A stretch of 64,000 nt of DNA, taken from Aliidongia dinghuensis. Its GTDB lineage: Bacteria; Pseudomonadota; Alphaproteobacteria; ATCC43930; CGMCC-115725. Location: NCBI RefSeq assembly GCF_014643535.1, contig NZ_BMJQ01000003.1, forward strand, positions 454,502-518,501, in the 5' to 3' direction. Both the position numbers and the translations under genes were made by a program. Shown in pieces: positions 17,930 through 25,937 of this stretch. The notes beneath the pieces are model-generated. The model was not told where the DNA came from and made no database searches. It saw only the letters and a program-made list of their open reading frames with translations. How positions within the stretch are numbered: the first letter of the stretch is position 1; each line of letters starts with the position of its first letter.

Positions 17930-18739
17930 CTACGCGCCTGGCGCGTCGATGACGATCCGGCGCACGTCCATGATCGGATATTCGCCGGTGTCGGCCGCGA
18001 ACATGCGCTGCCCGAGCCCCGTGAACATCTCCTCGCCCTCATCGACCCAGTCCGTGCGCCGGGCAAGGCGCAGGGCCGTCTCCTCCGCGCGCTCCGATCC
18101 CGGATAGCGCGTCGGCAGCAGGGCGACCGTCTCGCCGCCGGTCGTGAGCGTCAGCTGCGCCGGCAGCCAGACGACGTCACGCAGATCCTGCGGCGCTTCG
18201 ATCTCGATGCGCTGCAAGCGGTTGAGCGGCAGCCAGTAGTAGCGGCCGTTGACGATCGCCTCGATCATCGGCCCGAGCCGCACGTCGGCGTCTGCGAGCC
18301 AGGCAAAGGATTGGGTGTCGAACCCGGCGCCTTCGATGGCGCCGGTGCTGGTTGGCGCCAGCTCGAACGCCTCGGCGCGCACCTCCTGGGACTGTGCCAC
18401 CGCGCCATTGGCCGACAGCCTGAGCGCTTCCAGCAGCAGCGCCATCCAGCGCTCCGGCTCGCCGAACAGCAGGGGCGAGCGCTCGCCGGCGAAGACAGCC
18501 GCCCGCAGCGCCTCGCATTGCAGCGCTTCCCGATAGGTCTGCACCATGGGCAAGGCACCCGCGTCAAGCTCGCCCACGACCTTCAACTGAGTCAGCGCCC
18601 GGTCCCAACTGCCCTCGACCGACAGGAGTTGGAACAGAAAGGTCCTGAGATGGGCGTTCGATGGGTCCTTGCGAACGCGTCCCTGCAATTCCGCCAGGGT
18701 TTTCGAGAGATCGCCTTCGCGGAGCAGGTCTTCAAACAT
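17930..18739 (-). CDS. tagJ: T6SS accessory protein TagJ (ImpE)
   Basis: A 269-residue ImpE-family protein: FEDLLREGDLSKTLAELQ, KDPSNAHLRTFLFQLL and ERWMALLLEALRL are characteristic. In Pseudomonas TagJ binds the TssB N-terminus and ClpV, adjusting sheath recycling; it occurs mainly with TssE types like the one next to it. I chose the ATG at 18739 because a GGGGAAGGGGGA ribosome binding site lies just upstream; an ATG at 18760 would sit before that site. It is followed after 5 bp by tssE. Confidence 0.92.
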   Translation of the reverse strand: MFEDLLREGDLSKTLAELQGRVRKDPSNAHLRTFLFQLLSVEGSWDRALTQLKVVGELDAGALPMVQTYREALQCEALRAAVFAGERSPLLFGEPERWMALLLEALRLSANGAVAQSQEVRAEAFELAPTSTGAIEGAGFDTQSFAWLADADVRLGPMIEAIVNGRYYWLPLNRLQRIEIEAPQDLRDVVWLPAQLTLTTGGETVALLPTRYPGSERAEETALRLARRTDWVDEGEEMFTGLGQRMFAADTGEYPIMDVRRIVIDAPGA

Positions 18740-18792
18740 GCGGTCCCCCTTCCCCAGCACGCGGTCCGACCCAACCGGCCGGATAGAACGAA

Positions 18793-18817
18793 GCCGGCGG
18801 CGACCATCGCCGCCGGC
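18793..18817 (-). terminator. Hairpin between hcp and tagJ
   Basis: A perfect 11-bp GC-rich stem (GCCGGCGGCGA and its complement) with a 3-nt loop lies 75 bp past the hcp stop. On the minus strand it is followed by TTCGTTCT, a weak U-rich tail. It could end part of the abundant hcp transcripts or protect their 3' end, letting hcp be made in excess of tagJ-tssEFGH. Confidence 0.55.
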
Positions 18818-18891
18818 CTCGCATTCTCGTCATCATCCTGTCCCGGCAGCACTTCCCGATCCTCTTGGGACCGGGAAGCGCGGTTATGGGA

Positions 18892-19377
18892 TCAGACCTT
18901 CTTGTTCTCTTCGATGTTCCACTTGGCGTACTTCTCGGCCTCGCCCGAGCCGTCTTCCTTCTGCTCGGTGTAGCCGTAGGAGAATTCGGCGAAGTTGAGC
19001 GTGACGTTCTCGGTGAGGCGATCCTCGCCGCCCGAGCCGCCCATCGAGATCGAGCTGACCAGGATCTTCTTGAGCTCGAGCTTGATGTACTCGAGCGGCT
19101 CCTTGCCGCCCGACTTGCGGACGGTGAGCGTGCCGGTCGCGACGTGCTCGCCGCTGGAGCAGTTGAGCATCAGGGCGTTCGAAGACGAATCGATATACTT
19201 GGTGACCGAAATGTCCTGGAAGTTCGCCTTGCCCGAACCGCCACCGCCGCCCATGTGGAACGTGCCGCTGTTCGAGATGCCCCAAGACCAGGCGAGAATG
19301 TCGATCTCTTTCTTGTGAACGGAATCCTTGGCCTCGCCGTCAATACCGTCCAGCTTCAAAAACATATCTACGGCCAT
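18892..19377 (-). CDS. hcp: T6SS inner-tube protein Hcp
   Basis: A 161-residue Hcp (TssD). It begins AVDMFLKLDGIDGEAKDS and has ILAWSWGISNSG and the glycine-rich loop HMGGGGGSGK typical of alphaproteobacterial Hcp. Hexamers stack to form the expelled tube. The GGGAGACGACG ribosome binding site before the ATG at 19377 is strong. Its own 5' and 3' hairpins separate it from tssC and tagJ. Confidence 0.96.
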   Translation of the reverse strand: MAVDMFLKLDGIDGEAKDSVHKKEIDILAWSWGISNSGTFHMGGGGGSGKANFQDISVTKYIDSSSNALMLNCSSGEHVATGTLTVRKSGGKEPLEYIKLELKKILVSSISMGGSGGEDRLTENVTLNFAEFSYGYTEQKEDGSGEAEKYAKWNIEENKKV

Positions 19378-19417
19378 CGTCGTCTCCCATTGCGCTAATT
19401 ATGAATAGAGTACAAGT

Positions 19418-19442
19418 GCGCGACACTCAGCGAGTGTCGCGC
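19418..19442 (-). promoter_or_regulatory. Perfect hairpin between tssC and hcp
   Basis: An 11-bp perfect inverted repeat (GCGCGACACTC / GAGTGTCGCGC) with a 3-nt loop starts 11 bp after the tssC stop and ends 41 bp before the hcp start. No T-tract follows on the minus strand, so it is more likely an RNA-processing or stabilising structure, or a partial terminator, than a full terminator. It would allow hcp levels different from the sheath genes. Confidence 0.6.
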
Positions 19443-19452
19443 GTGTCACATG

Positions 19453-20946
19453 TCAGGCGGCCTTCGCCGACGGCAGCTTGGAGACCAGCCGCAGCGAGAC
19501 GGTCAGGCCTTCGAGCTGATAGTGCGGACGAAGATAGAATTTCGAGGTGTAATAGCCGGGGTTGCCCTCGACTTCCTCGACCACCACTTGCGCCGCCGCA
19601 AGTGGCTTCATGGCCTTGGTCTCCTCGCTGGAGCGGGCCGGATCACCGTCGACATACTGGGTGATCCACTTCTGCAGCCAGCGCTGCATGTCCTCGCGCT
19701 CCTTGAAGGAGCCGATCTTGTCGCGGACGATACATTTCAGGTAGTGGGCAAAGCGACAAGTAGCAAAAAGGTACGGCAACCGCGCCGCAAGATTGGCGTT
19801 CGCGGTGGCATCCGGATCCTCGTACTCGGCAGGCTTCTGCAGCGACTGGGCGCCGATGAAGGCCGCGAAGTCCGAATTCTTCTTGTGGATGAGCGGCATG
19901 AGCCCCGCCTTGGCGAGCTCGGCCTCGCGCCGGTCGCTGATCGCGATCTCCGTCGGGCACTTCATGTCTACGCCGCCGTCGTCCGTCGGGAACGTGTGCG
20001 TCGGCAGCCCCTCGACCGCACCGCCGGACTCGATGCCGCGGATGCGCGAGCACCAGCCGTAGAGCTTGAACGACCGGTTGATGTTGAGCGCCATGGCATA
20101 AGCCGAGTTGGCCCAGACATATTTGCTGCTGTCCGCGCTCTCGGTCTCTTCCTCGAAATCGAATTCCTCGACCGGGTCGCTCTTGGCGCCATAGGGCAGA
20201 CGCGCCAGGAAGCGCGGCATGGCGAGGCCGATATAGCGCGCGTCCTCGGACTCCCGGAGCGAGCGCCAGGCGGCATATTCCGGCGTCTGGAAGATCTTGG
20301 TCAGATCGCGTGGATTGCTGAGCTCGGCCCAGCTATCCATCTGCATGAGCGACGGTGCCACGCCGGAAATGAACGGCGCGTGCATCGCCGCAGAGATCTG
20401 CGCCATCGAAGACAGGAGCTCGACGTCCGGCGGCGAATGATCGAAATGATAGTCGCCGACCAGGCAGCCATAAGGCTCGCCGCCGAATTGGCCGTATTCC
20501 TCTTCGTACATCTTCTTGAAGATCGGGCTTTGGTCCCAGGCCGTGCCCTTGTACTTCTTCAGGTTCTTGGCGAGATCCTTCTTGGAGATGTTCATCACCC
20601 GGATCTTCAGCAGCTCGTCCGTCTCGGTGTTGTTGACGAGATGGTGCAGGCCGCGCCACGCCCCCTCGAGCTTCTGGAAATCCTCGTTGTGCAGGATGAG
20701 GTTGATCTGCTCAGTCAGCTTCTGGTCGATCTGCGCGATGATCGCGTTGATCGTGTTGACCACGTCCGCCGAGATCGTGATCGAGCTGGCAAGGGCCTGC
20801 TCGGCCAGCGTCCTGACCGCGGACTGGACCGCCGACTGCGCCTCGCTGCTCTTCGGTCGGAACTCCTTCTCGAGCAGGTTGGCGAACTCGTTGAACTCGA
20901 TCGTTTGGGCCGCGCCCTGCGCGGCCGCGCCTTGCAGCTCGGACAT
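19453..20946 (-). CDS. tssC: T6SS sheath large subunit TssC
   Basis: A 497-residue TssC/VipB (ImpC). Typical stretches are LHHLVNNTETDELLKIRVMN, WDQSPIFKKMYEEEYGQFGG and FAHYLKCIVRDKIGSF. With TssB it builds the contractile sheath around the Hcp tube. It starts 4 bp after the tssB stop, so the two are coupled and made together. Confidence 0.96.
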   Translation of the reverse strand: MSELQGAAAQGAAQTIEFNEFANLLEKEFRPKSSEAQSAVQSAVRTLAEQALASSITISADVVNTINAIIAQIDQKLTEQINLILHNEDFQKLEGAWRGLHHLVNNTETDELLKIRVMNISKKDLAKNLKKYKGTAWDQSPIFKKMYEEEYGQFGGEPYGCLVGDYHFDHSPPDVELLSSMAQISAAMHAPFISGVAPSLMQMDSWAELSNPRDLTKIFQTPEYAAWRSLRESEDARYIGLAMPRFLARLPYGAKSDPVEEFDFEEETESADSSKYVWANSAYAMALNINRSFKLYGWCSRIRGIESGGAVEGLPTHTFPTDDGGVDMKCPTEIAISDRREAELAKAGLMPLIHKKNSDFAAFIGAQSLQKPAEYEDPDATANANLAARLPYLFATCRFAHYLKCIVRDKIGSFKEREDMQRWLQKWITQYVDGDPARSSEETKAMKPLAAAQVVVEEVEGNPGYYTSKFYLRPHYQLEGLTVSLRLVSKLPSAKAA

Positions 20947-20950
20947 TGGC

Positions 20951-21481
20951 TTATTCCCCCGACCCGGTCGATGACGACTCTGCTTCCGTCTGCTTCGGCG
21001 CCGACGCCAGCGCCTGCAGCAGCGCCGGATCGGTCAGCAGCTTGCCGATCAGTTCCTCCGCCCCCGTCTTGCCGTCCATGTATGTCACGAGATTGGACAG
21101 CTGGCTGCGCGCCTGGAGCAGCTGGTTGAGCGCGCCGACCTTGCGGGCGATGGCGCCCGGCGTGAAGTCCTCCATGCTCTCGAAGGTGAGATCGACCTGG
21201 AGATTGCCTTCGCCGGTCAGCGTGTTCGGCACCGAGAACGCGGCGCGCGGCTTCATCGCCTTCAGGCGTTCGTCGAAATTGTCGACGTCGATCTCGACCG
21301 CCTTGCGGTCGGCGACCGACGGCAGCGGCTCCGTGGGATTGCCCGAGAGATCGGCAAACACGCCCATGACGAAGGGCAGCTGCACCTTCTTCTGGGAGCC
21401 GTAGAGCTCGACGTCATACTCGATCTGGACGCGCGGCGCCCGGTTGCGGGCGATGAATTTCTGACTACTTGCCTTGGCCAT
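20951..21481 (-). CDS. tssB: T6SS sheath small subunit TssB
   Basis: A 176-residue TssB/VipA (ImpB). It carries RVQIEYDVELYGSQKKVQLP near the start, DNFDERLKAMKPR and LTFESMEDFTPGAIA, all family hallmarks. It pairs with TssC in the sheath and carries the N-terminal region that TagJ binds in other species. A 113-bp gap separates it from tssA. Confidence 0.96.
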   Translation of the reverse strand: MAKASSQKFIARNRAPRVQIEYDVELYGSQKKVQLPFVMGVFADLSGNPTEPLPSVADRKAVEIDVDNFDERLKAMKPRAAFSVPNTLTGEGNLQVDLTFESMEDFTPGAIARKVGALNQLLQARSQLSNLVTYMDGKTGAEELIGKLLTDPALLQALASAPKQTEAESSSTGSGE

Positions 21482-21594
21482 GTCCGCCTCTCTTCCCTGG
21501 GTTTCTCGGGTATTTGGCCAGTGTCAGGCGCTTGAACCGCGCGGGCACCGTCCCTTTGCTTTTCCGTCGATTATCCGCAGGCGCCGCCACGGCC

Positions 21595-22638
21595 TCACTC
21601 CTCCGCGGCCGGGCCGCTGAATATCTGGGCCTTGGTGACCGCGTCGGGGATGAGGTCCTGCAAAACGTCCAGGAAGCTCATCGGCGCCAAGCGCTTCGCC
21701 CGCCGCAGCAGCAGCGGGACCGGGCTCGACGGCTCGTAGCGCGCATAATATTCGCAGAGCCGGTCGAGCGTCTTGAGAACATCTTCACGGTTCGAAATCT
21801 GTCCGGGCACCGAAATGCCGCCGGCCGGGCGCGGCGCCGCCGGCGCCGCCCCGTCGACCTCGTCCGCTACCGCTTCCTCGGCCGGCACCACTTCCTCCTC
21901 CTCGCGGATACCGCGGGCTTCGAGCCGCTGGGTCATCACGCGCGATGCCTCGCGCAGCACGGCGCCGAGTGCGGAGAGATCGGGCGCGTTACTGGCACCC
22001 ACCTGGTCGGTAATGACGTTCTCGATGCCGCGAACATCGTCCGCGGCACGGCGGATAGCGTTCGCCGTCTCCCGCAAAGCGTCGACCGCGGCCTCGAGGA
22101 AGGCCCCGTTGACCGCCGCCTGGTCTGCGCGCCCTTCCTCGCCGCCCTCGGCAGCAATGTCGCGCAGCCCGAACCGGCCGAAATTGCGCGAACTCACCAG
22201 CGGCGTCTCGCGCAGCGGCTGGAGGAAGCTCTCGGGATCGCACAGGCCGGCAACAACGTTGACCCGGAACGTCGGGTCGTTGTCGTCGTCCGGATCGAGC
22301 TGTGGATGGAGCCCTTCCCAATAGCGCCCCAGCACGCCGTGCAGCAGCGCAAGGCCGCCCGCGAAACCCGTCACGCCGTCGAGGCGGAGGGACGCGCGCA
22401 GCAGCTGGTCGTAGACCCGCAAGTCTTTCGTGCGTTCAAGCAACTTGAGCGCGAGCCGGCGCACCTCGACCCAATCCGGCTCCTCACCGGGGATGATCGT
22501 GGTGCCGAACTGCTGCTCGGCCTTGGGCTTCGCCGCCTGTTCCAGCGCGATGAACGCAGCGTCATATTCCAGATTCTCGCCGCATGGGGCGTCCGGACTG
22601 ATCTCTGCCAGCAGGTGCTCGATATCAAAAGCCGCCAC
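21595..22638 (-). CDS. tssA: T6SS cap/baseplate assembly protein TssA (ImpA)
   Basis: A 347-residue ImpA-domain TssA. The N-terminal ImpA domain begins IEHLLAEISPDAPCGENLEY and includes LKLLERTKDLRVYDQLLRA and LHPQLDPDDDNDPTFR. The C-terminal part, FLDVLQDLIPDAVTKAQIF, resembles short TssA proteins. TssA guides sheath and tube polymerisation. I use the GTG at 22638, just before the conserved start. An ATG at 22734 is open in frame, but the extra residues look like leader RNA rather than protein. No clear ribosome binding site settles this. Confidence 0.88.
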   Translation of the reverse strand: MAAFDIEHLLAEISPDAPCGENLEYDAAFIALEQAAKPKAEQQFGTTIIPGEEPDWVEVRRLALKLLERTKDLRVYDQLLRASLRLDGVTGFAGGLALLHGVLGRYWEGLHPQLDPDDDNDPTFRVNVVAGLCDPESFLQPLRETPLVSSRNFGRFGLRDIAAEGGEEGRADQAAVNGAFLEAAVDALRETANAIRRAADDVRGIENVITDQVGASNAPDLSALGAVLREASRVMTQRLEARGIREEEEVVPAEEAVADEVDGAAPAAPRPAGGISVPGQISNREDVLKTLDRLCEYYARYEPSSPVPLLLRRAKRLAPMSFLDVLQDLIPDAVTKAQIFSGPAAEE

Positions 22639-22754
22639 GGTCAAACCGAATTGCGAGAGAAAGATCAAAAAAAGCGGAGACAGGACAAGGACCCGATTCG
22701 GGCAGATCGTTCGTTTCTGCCACAACCTTGTCACTAAGCGTTTTCAATATTTTG

Positions 22755-22783
22755 AGGCTATCCTGAGTGCCCCGCCGTGTCAA
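22755..22783 (-). promoter_or_regulatory. Candidate sigma70-type promoter upstream of tssA
   Basis: On the minus strand TTGACA (22783-22778) and TAGCCT (22760-22755) are separated by 17 bp. The -35 is perfect and the -10 matches three of six consensus bases. It lies in the gap between the TPR-methyltransferase stop and tssA, about 115 bp before the tssA GTG. A perfect 12-bp palindrome, GTGTGGCCACAC, at 22793-22804 lies just upstream and may be an operator or the end of the previous transcript. Confidence 0.4.
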
Positions 22784-22806
22784 TGTGAACGGGTGTGGCC
22801 ACACGA

Positions 22807-24540
22807 TTAACGCGAGGTTTTTTCGGCCAGGACGATGTGGCCGACGACCGGCCGGCCGCCTTCCGTCCTGAGGGGCTCGCGCCACCAGTCGACAAGCCCG
22901 AACCCGGCGGCGGCGAGGCAGCTGCGCACATAAGCCTCGGTGTGCTGATACCGCCCCGACGGCGCCAGCATGTAGTCGGTCCCGCCGTCAGCCCCTGCCT
23001 CGAGCGAGAAGGCGAACCGCGCGCCGTCGCGCAGCGCCACCGCCGTCGCCGCGAGCGGCGGTGCGAGATCGCCGAAATAGATGAGTGAATCGGCGGCGAC
23101 CGCGAGGTCGAACGCCGCGGGCCGGCCCGTCAGGAAATCGACCAGATCCGCCCGGACGAGCTCGCTGTAAAGCGCGCGGCGCCGCGCGCGTTCCAGCATC
23201 TCCGACACCAGGTCGACGCCGACGAGCGTGCCGCAGAAAGCCCGTACCGCCTCGGCGCAGAGGCCGGTGCCGCAGCCGAGATCGACGACCGCGAGCCCCT
23301 GGTCGTCCGTTCTGGCATGGGCCTGCAGCAGCCGGCCGATCAGCTGCGGCGCGCGATACTCGAGGCGCTCGAGCTGCTGGTCGAACGTCTTGGCGAAGGC
23401 GTCGAACGTATCGACGATGTAGTCGGCCGAGCAGCGGTCCGGAACATCGACGCCGGAAACAGCGGCCAGCATGTGCCGCGCAACCGGATGGTCCGGCTGG
23501 TCCCGGCACCAGTCGGCGAAGAGCGCATGCGCCTCGTCCGAGCGGCCGACAGCAAGGCAGAGGACGCCGAGCGAGAAGCGGGCGAGCGGCAGGGCCGGAT
23601 CGAGCGCGATGGCGGTGCGCTGCGCCGCCATGGCCTCCTCGACCTGTCCCGCCTTCTCGAGCGCGATGCCGTAATGCAGCTGCGCCGGCGCGTGGCGGGG
23701 ATCGATGCCGACGGCGGTGTGCAGGATGCCGAGCGCCTCCGCGCGGCGGTTGAGCGACAGAAGCGCCACGCCCAGCCGATCAAGCAGCCCCACATCGCGC
23801 GGGCGAAGCTCGAGCGCTGCGGCGTAGTAGCCGAGCGCCTCCTCGTCCCGGTCGAGAACGACAAGCAGGTCGCCCAGCGCCTGAAGCACATCGACGTCGG
23901 GACCGTGCAGGTCGATGAGCCGCTGATAGGCCTCAATCGCCGCCAGCCGTTCGCCGGCCTCGGCCTCGAGCTTGCCGAGGTTGGCGAGCGCGTCGGCATA
24001 GCCGGGCCGGAGCGTCAGCGCCGCCCGATAGGCCACACGCGCTTCGTCCGGACGCTTGGCCCGGCGAAGCGCCGTGCCGAGATTGTTGTGGGCCTCAGCG
24101 TAGTTCGGCTGGAGAACTATCGCCGCCTGATAGCCGTCGATCGCCGCCTCGAGGCGCCCCAGTTGCTGCAAGGCCACGGCCCGGTGGTTGTGCGCCTCGG
24201 CAAGGTCGGGGCGCAAGGCGATGGCCTGGTCATAGGCCGCAAGCGCCTCGTCCATCCGGCCGGCCCCGCGCAGTGCCGCGCCGAGCGCATGATGGACGGA
24301 CGCATTGCCGGGCGCCGCCGCGGCCGCCGCCTCGAGCAGACGGGACGCCTCGTCGAACCGTCCCTGGACATGACGCAGCGCGCCCAGAAGGTGCAGTGCC
24401 GCCGCATGGCCCGGGTCCGCGGCGAGAATGCGCTCGTAAAGTTCAGCGGCCTCGGTCAGCAGGGCCGCCTTGTGGAAGGCGGTCGCCTGGACCAGCCAGT
24501 CCCGGATCTGCATCTCCACAGCCGCCGCGTCGCTCAGCAT
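22807..24540 (-). CDS. TPR-repeat class I SAM methyltransferase
   Basis: A 577-residue cytoplasmic protein. About residues 10-340 are tandem tetratricopeptide repeats (for example AEAHNNLGTALRRA and PGNASVHHALGAALRGAGRM). The C-terminal third is a class I methyltransferase: VVDLGCGTGLCAEAVR near residue 416 binds SAM, followed by LVGVDLVSEMLERAR and FDLAVAADSLIYFGD. The target is not known; TPR fusions of this kind usually methylate a protein or small partner held by the TPRs. The ATG at 24540 has a GGAGGATCG ribosome binding site. It is read in the same direction as tssA, 169 bp upstream of it, so co-expression with the T6SS is possible but not shown. Confidence 0.85.
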   Translation of the reverse strand: MLSDAAAVEMQIRDWLVQATAFHKAALLTEAAELYERILAADPGHAAALHLLGALRHVQGRFDEASRLLEAAAAAAPGNASVHHALGAALRGAGRMDEALAAYDQAIALRPDLAEAHNHRAVALQQLGRLEAAIDGYQAAIVLQPNYAEAHNNLGTALRRAKRPDEARVAYRAALTLRPGYADALANLGKLEAEAGERLAAIEAYQRLIDLHGPDVDVLQALGDLLVVLDRDEEALGYYAAALELRPRDVGLLDRLGVALLSLNRRAEALGILHTAVGIDPRHAPAQLHYGIALEKAGQVEEAMAAQRTAIALDPALPLARFSLGVLCLAVGRSDEAHALFADWCRDQPDHPVARHMLAAVSGVDVPDRCSADYIVDTFDAFAKTFDQQLERLEYRAPQLIGRLLQAHARTDDQGLAVVDLGCGTGLCAEAVRAFCGTLVGVDLVSEMLERARRRALYSELVRADLVDFLTGRPAAFDLAVAADSLIYFGDLAPPLAATAVALRDGARFAFSLEAGADGGTDYMLAPSGRYQHTEAYVRSCLAAAGFGLVDWWREPLRTEGGRPVVGHIVLAEKTSR

Positions 24541-24911
24541 CGATCCTCCCCCCGATCGTGCGCCCATTCGACCCTAGTCCGGTGACGCGCACCGGTGACC
24601 GCGTTCACACCGCAACAGGGGCCGAGCCCCCTCGCCCGCCTGCAACGCGGACGCGACTGTCTCAGGGAATTGACCCACGCGCAATCATGGCGAGGCGTCA
24701 TTCTCCTCGTGCGGCTCTCGCTGTGAGCCACCTCTCACGAACCGTCATCGATTTCAGTAAGAATGACCGCCGACAGACGGACGAGCGCCGGGATTGCGTA
24801 CCCTGGTATACTGGCGCATCTTCCGTCCTGGTCTGTTCGCTTGCTCATATTCGTGCCCGGCGGCGGCTCGGCCGATACCGCCGCGGGGCGCCACTTTACG
24901 ATGGTGTCGCG
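24541..24911. other. Divergent intergenic region
   Basis: 371 bp between the TPR-methyltransferase (minus) and the lipoprotein (plus). It must hold both promoters. I see no coding sequence and no confident -35/-10 pair; a stretch around 24798-24815 (GTACCCTGGTATACTGG) is partly palindromic and A/T-richer and could be a promoter or operator for the plus-strand pair. Confidence 0.4.
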
Positions 24912-25937
24912 ATGGCTCAGCACAACAAGAAAATTGAGATTGCCCGCCGGGGTGTCGCCCTCGTCGCGTCGCTCGCCGTCCTGAACGGCTGCGCCGCGGC
25001 CGGCATCAGCACCCAGAGTTCCCGCATCGGTGCGGACGATGGCACGGATTCCTGCCGCCAGCAGCTGGTCGCCCTCGATTCGACCGGCGATTTCTATGCC
25101 GAGGATATCCTGAAGGGTGCTGCGATCGGCGGCCTCCTCGGCGCCGCGACCGGCGCGCTCTTCTCAAAGGACGTGAAGGGGGCGGCGATCGGCGCCGCGG
25201 CTGGTGCCGCCCTCGGTGCTGCCGGCGGCTACTGGACGGCGGTGCGCCAGCAGCAGCGCGACCAGGCCGGCATGTTCAACCAGGTCCAGGGCGACCTCGC
25301 CCGCGAGAACGCCCAGATCGACAAGACTCAGCTCGCGTTCGACCAGTTGATGGATTGCCGCTTCCGCCAGGCCGGCCAGATCAATGCCGCCTATGCCGCC
25401 CATCAGATCGACCGCCCGACGGCAGTGGCGCAGATGGGCGTCGTGCGCCAGCGCGCGCAGCGCGACCTGGCGCTCGCCCAGAAGATCAACGGCCAGATCG
25501 CACAGCGCGGCCAGCAGTTCGACGTCGCGGCCGACAACCTGGCGCCGAGCCCGGTGCCCGCCTTCGTCTCGGCCGAGTCCTATCCGGCGAAGCCCGCGAC
25601 GATGCGGCGTGCCGGCACGCTCAAGCTGCGTCCGGACCCGGCGGCGCCCGACATCGCCCAGATCCAGGCGAAGCAGCCGGTGACGGTGACGGTCAAGCGC
25701 GGCGACTATGCGCTGGTCCAGACCGACACGGGCGCCCGCGGCTATGCTCAGGTCGCCGACCTGCAGCAGGCGGGATCGCGGTCGGTGCCGGTCAGCGTGC
25801 CGAGCGCCCCCGCGGCTACGAACGGCAGCGACGTCCGCACGCTCGACGGCAGCAACGCCGCCCGGCGCGACGCCTTTGCGCAAAGCGTCGCCGTCTCGGA
25901 GACCGCGGTCGCGAGCGGCTTCGAGGTCGCCGGTTGA
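24912..25937 (+). CDS. Lipoprotein with glycine zipper and SH3-like domain
   Basis: A 341-residue exported lipoprotein: signal peptide, then lipobox VLNGC with Cys at residue 27. Residues about 60-100 (GAAIGGLLGAATGALF and the repeat GAAIGAAAGAALGAAGG) form a glycine zipper that may insert in a membrane. A mid-region of about 110-200 is Gln-rich and helical. Residues about 230-290 (AGTLKLRPDPAAPDI to GARGYAQVADLQ) look like a bacterial SH3 domain that could bind cell wall. Its TGA stop overlaps the TTG start of the WD40-caspase gene by two bases (TTGA), so the two are translationally coupled. Function is not known; an envelope partner or anchor of the caspase is an inference. Confidence 0.85.
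   Translation: MAQHNKKIEIARRGVALVASLAVLNGCAAAGISTQSSRIGADDGTDSCRQQLVALDSTGDFYAEDILKGAAIGGLLGAATGALFSKDVKGAAIGAAAGAALGAAGGYWTAVRQQQRDQAGMFNQVQGDLARENAQIDKTQLAFDQLMDCRFRQAGQINAAYAAHQIDRPTAVAQMGVVRQRAQRDLALAQKINGQIAQRGQQFDVAADNLAPSPVPAFVSAESYPAKPATMRRAGTLKLRPDPAAPDIAQIQAKQPVTVTVKRGDYALVQTDTGARGYAQVADLQQAGSRSVPVSVPSAPAATNGSDVRTLDGSNAARRDAFAQSVAVSETAVASGFEVAG

Noticed and set aside
22639..22734. Upstream ATG that would extend TssA by 32 residues
   Set aside because: The added residues do not fit TssA proteins, which begin at the conserved ImpA start, and the stretch overlaps the likely leader.
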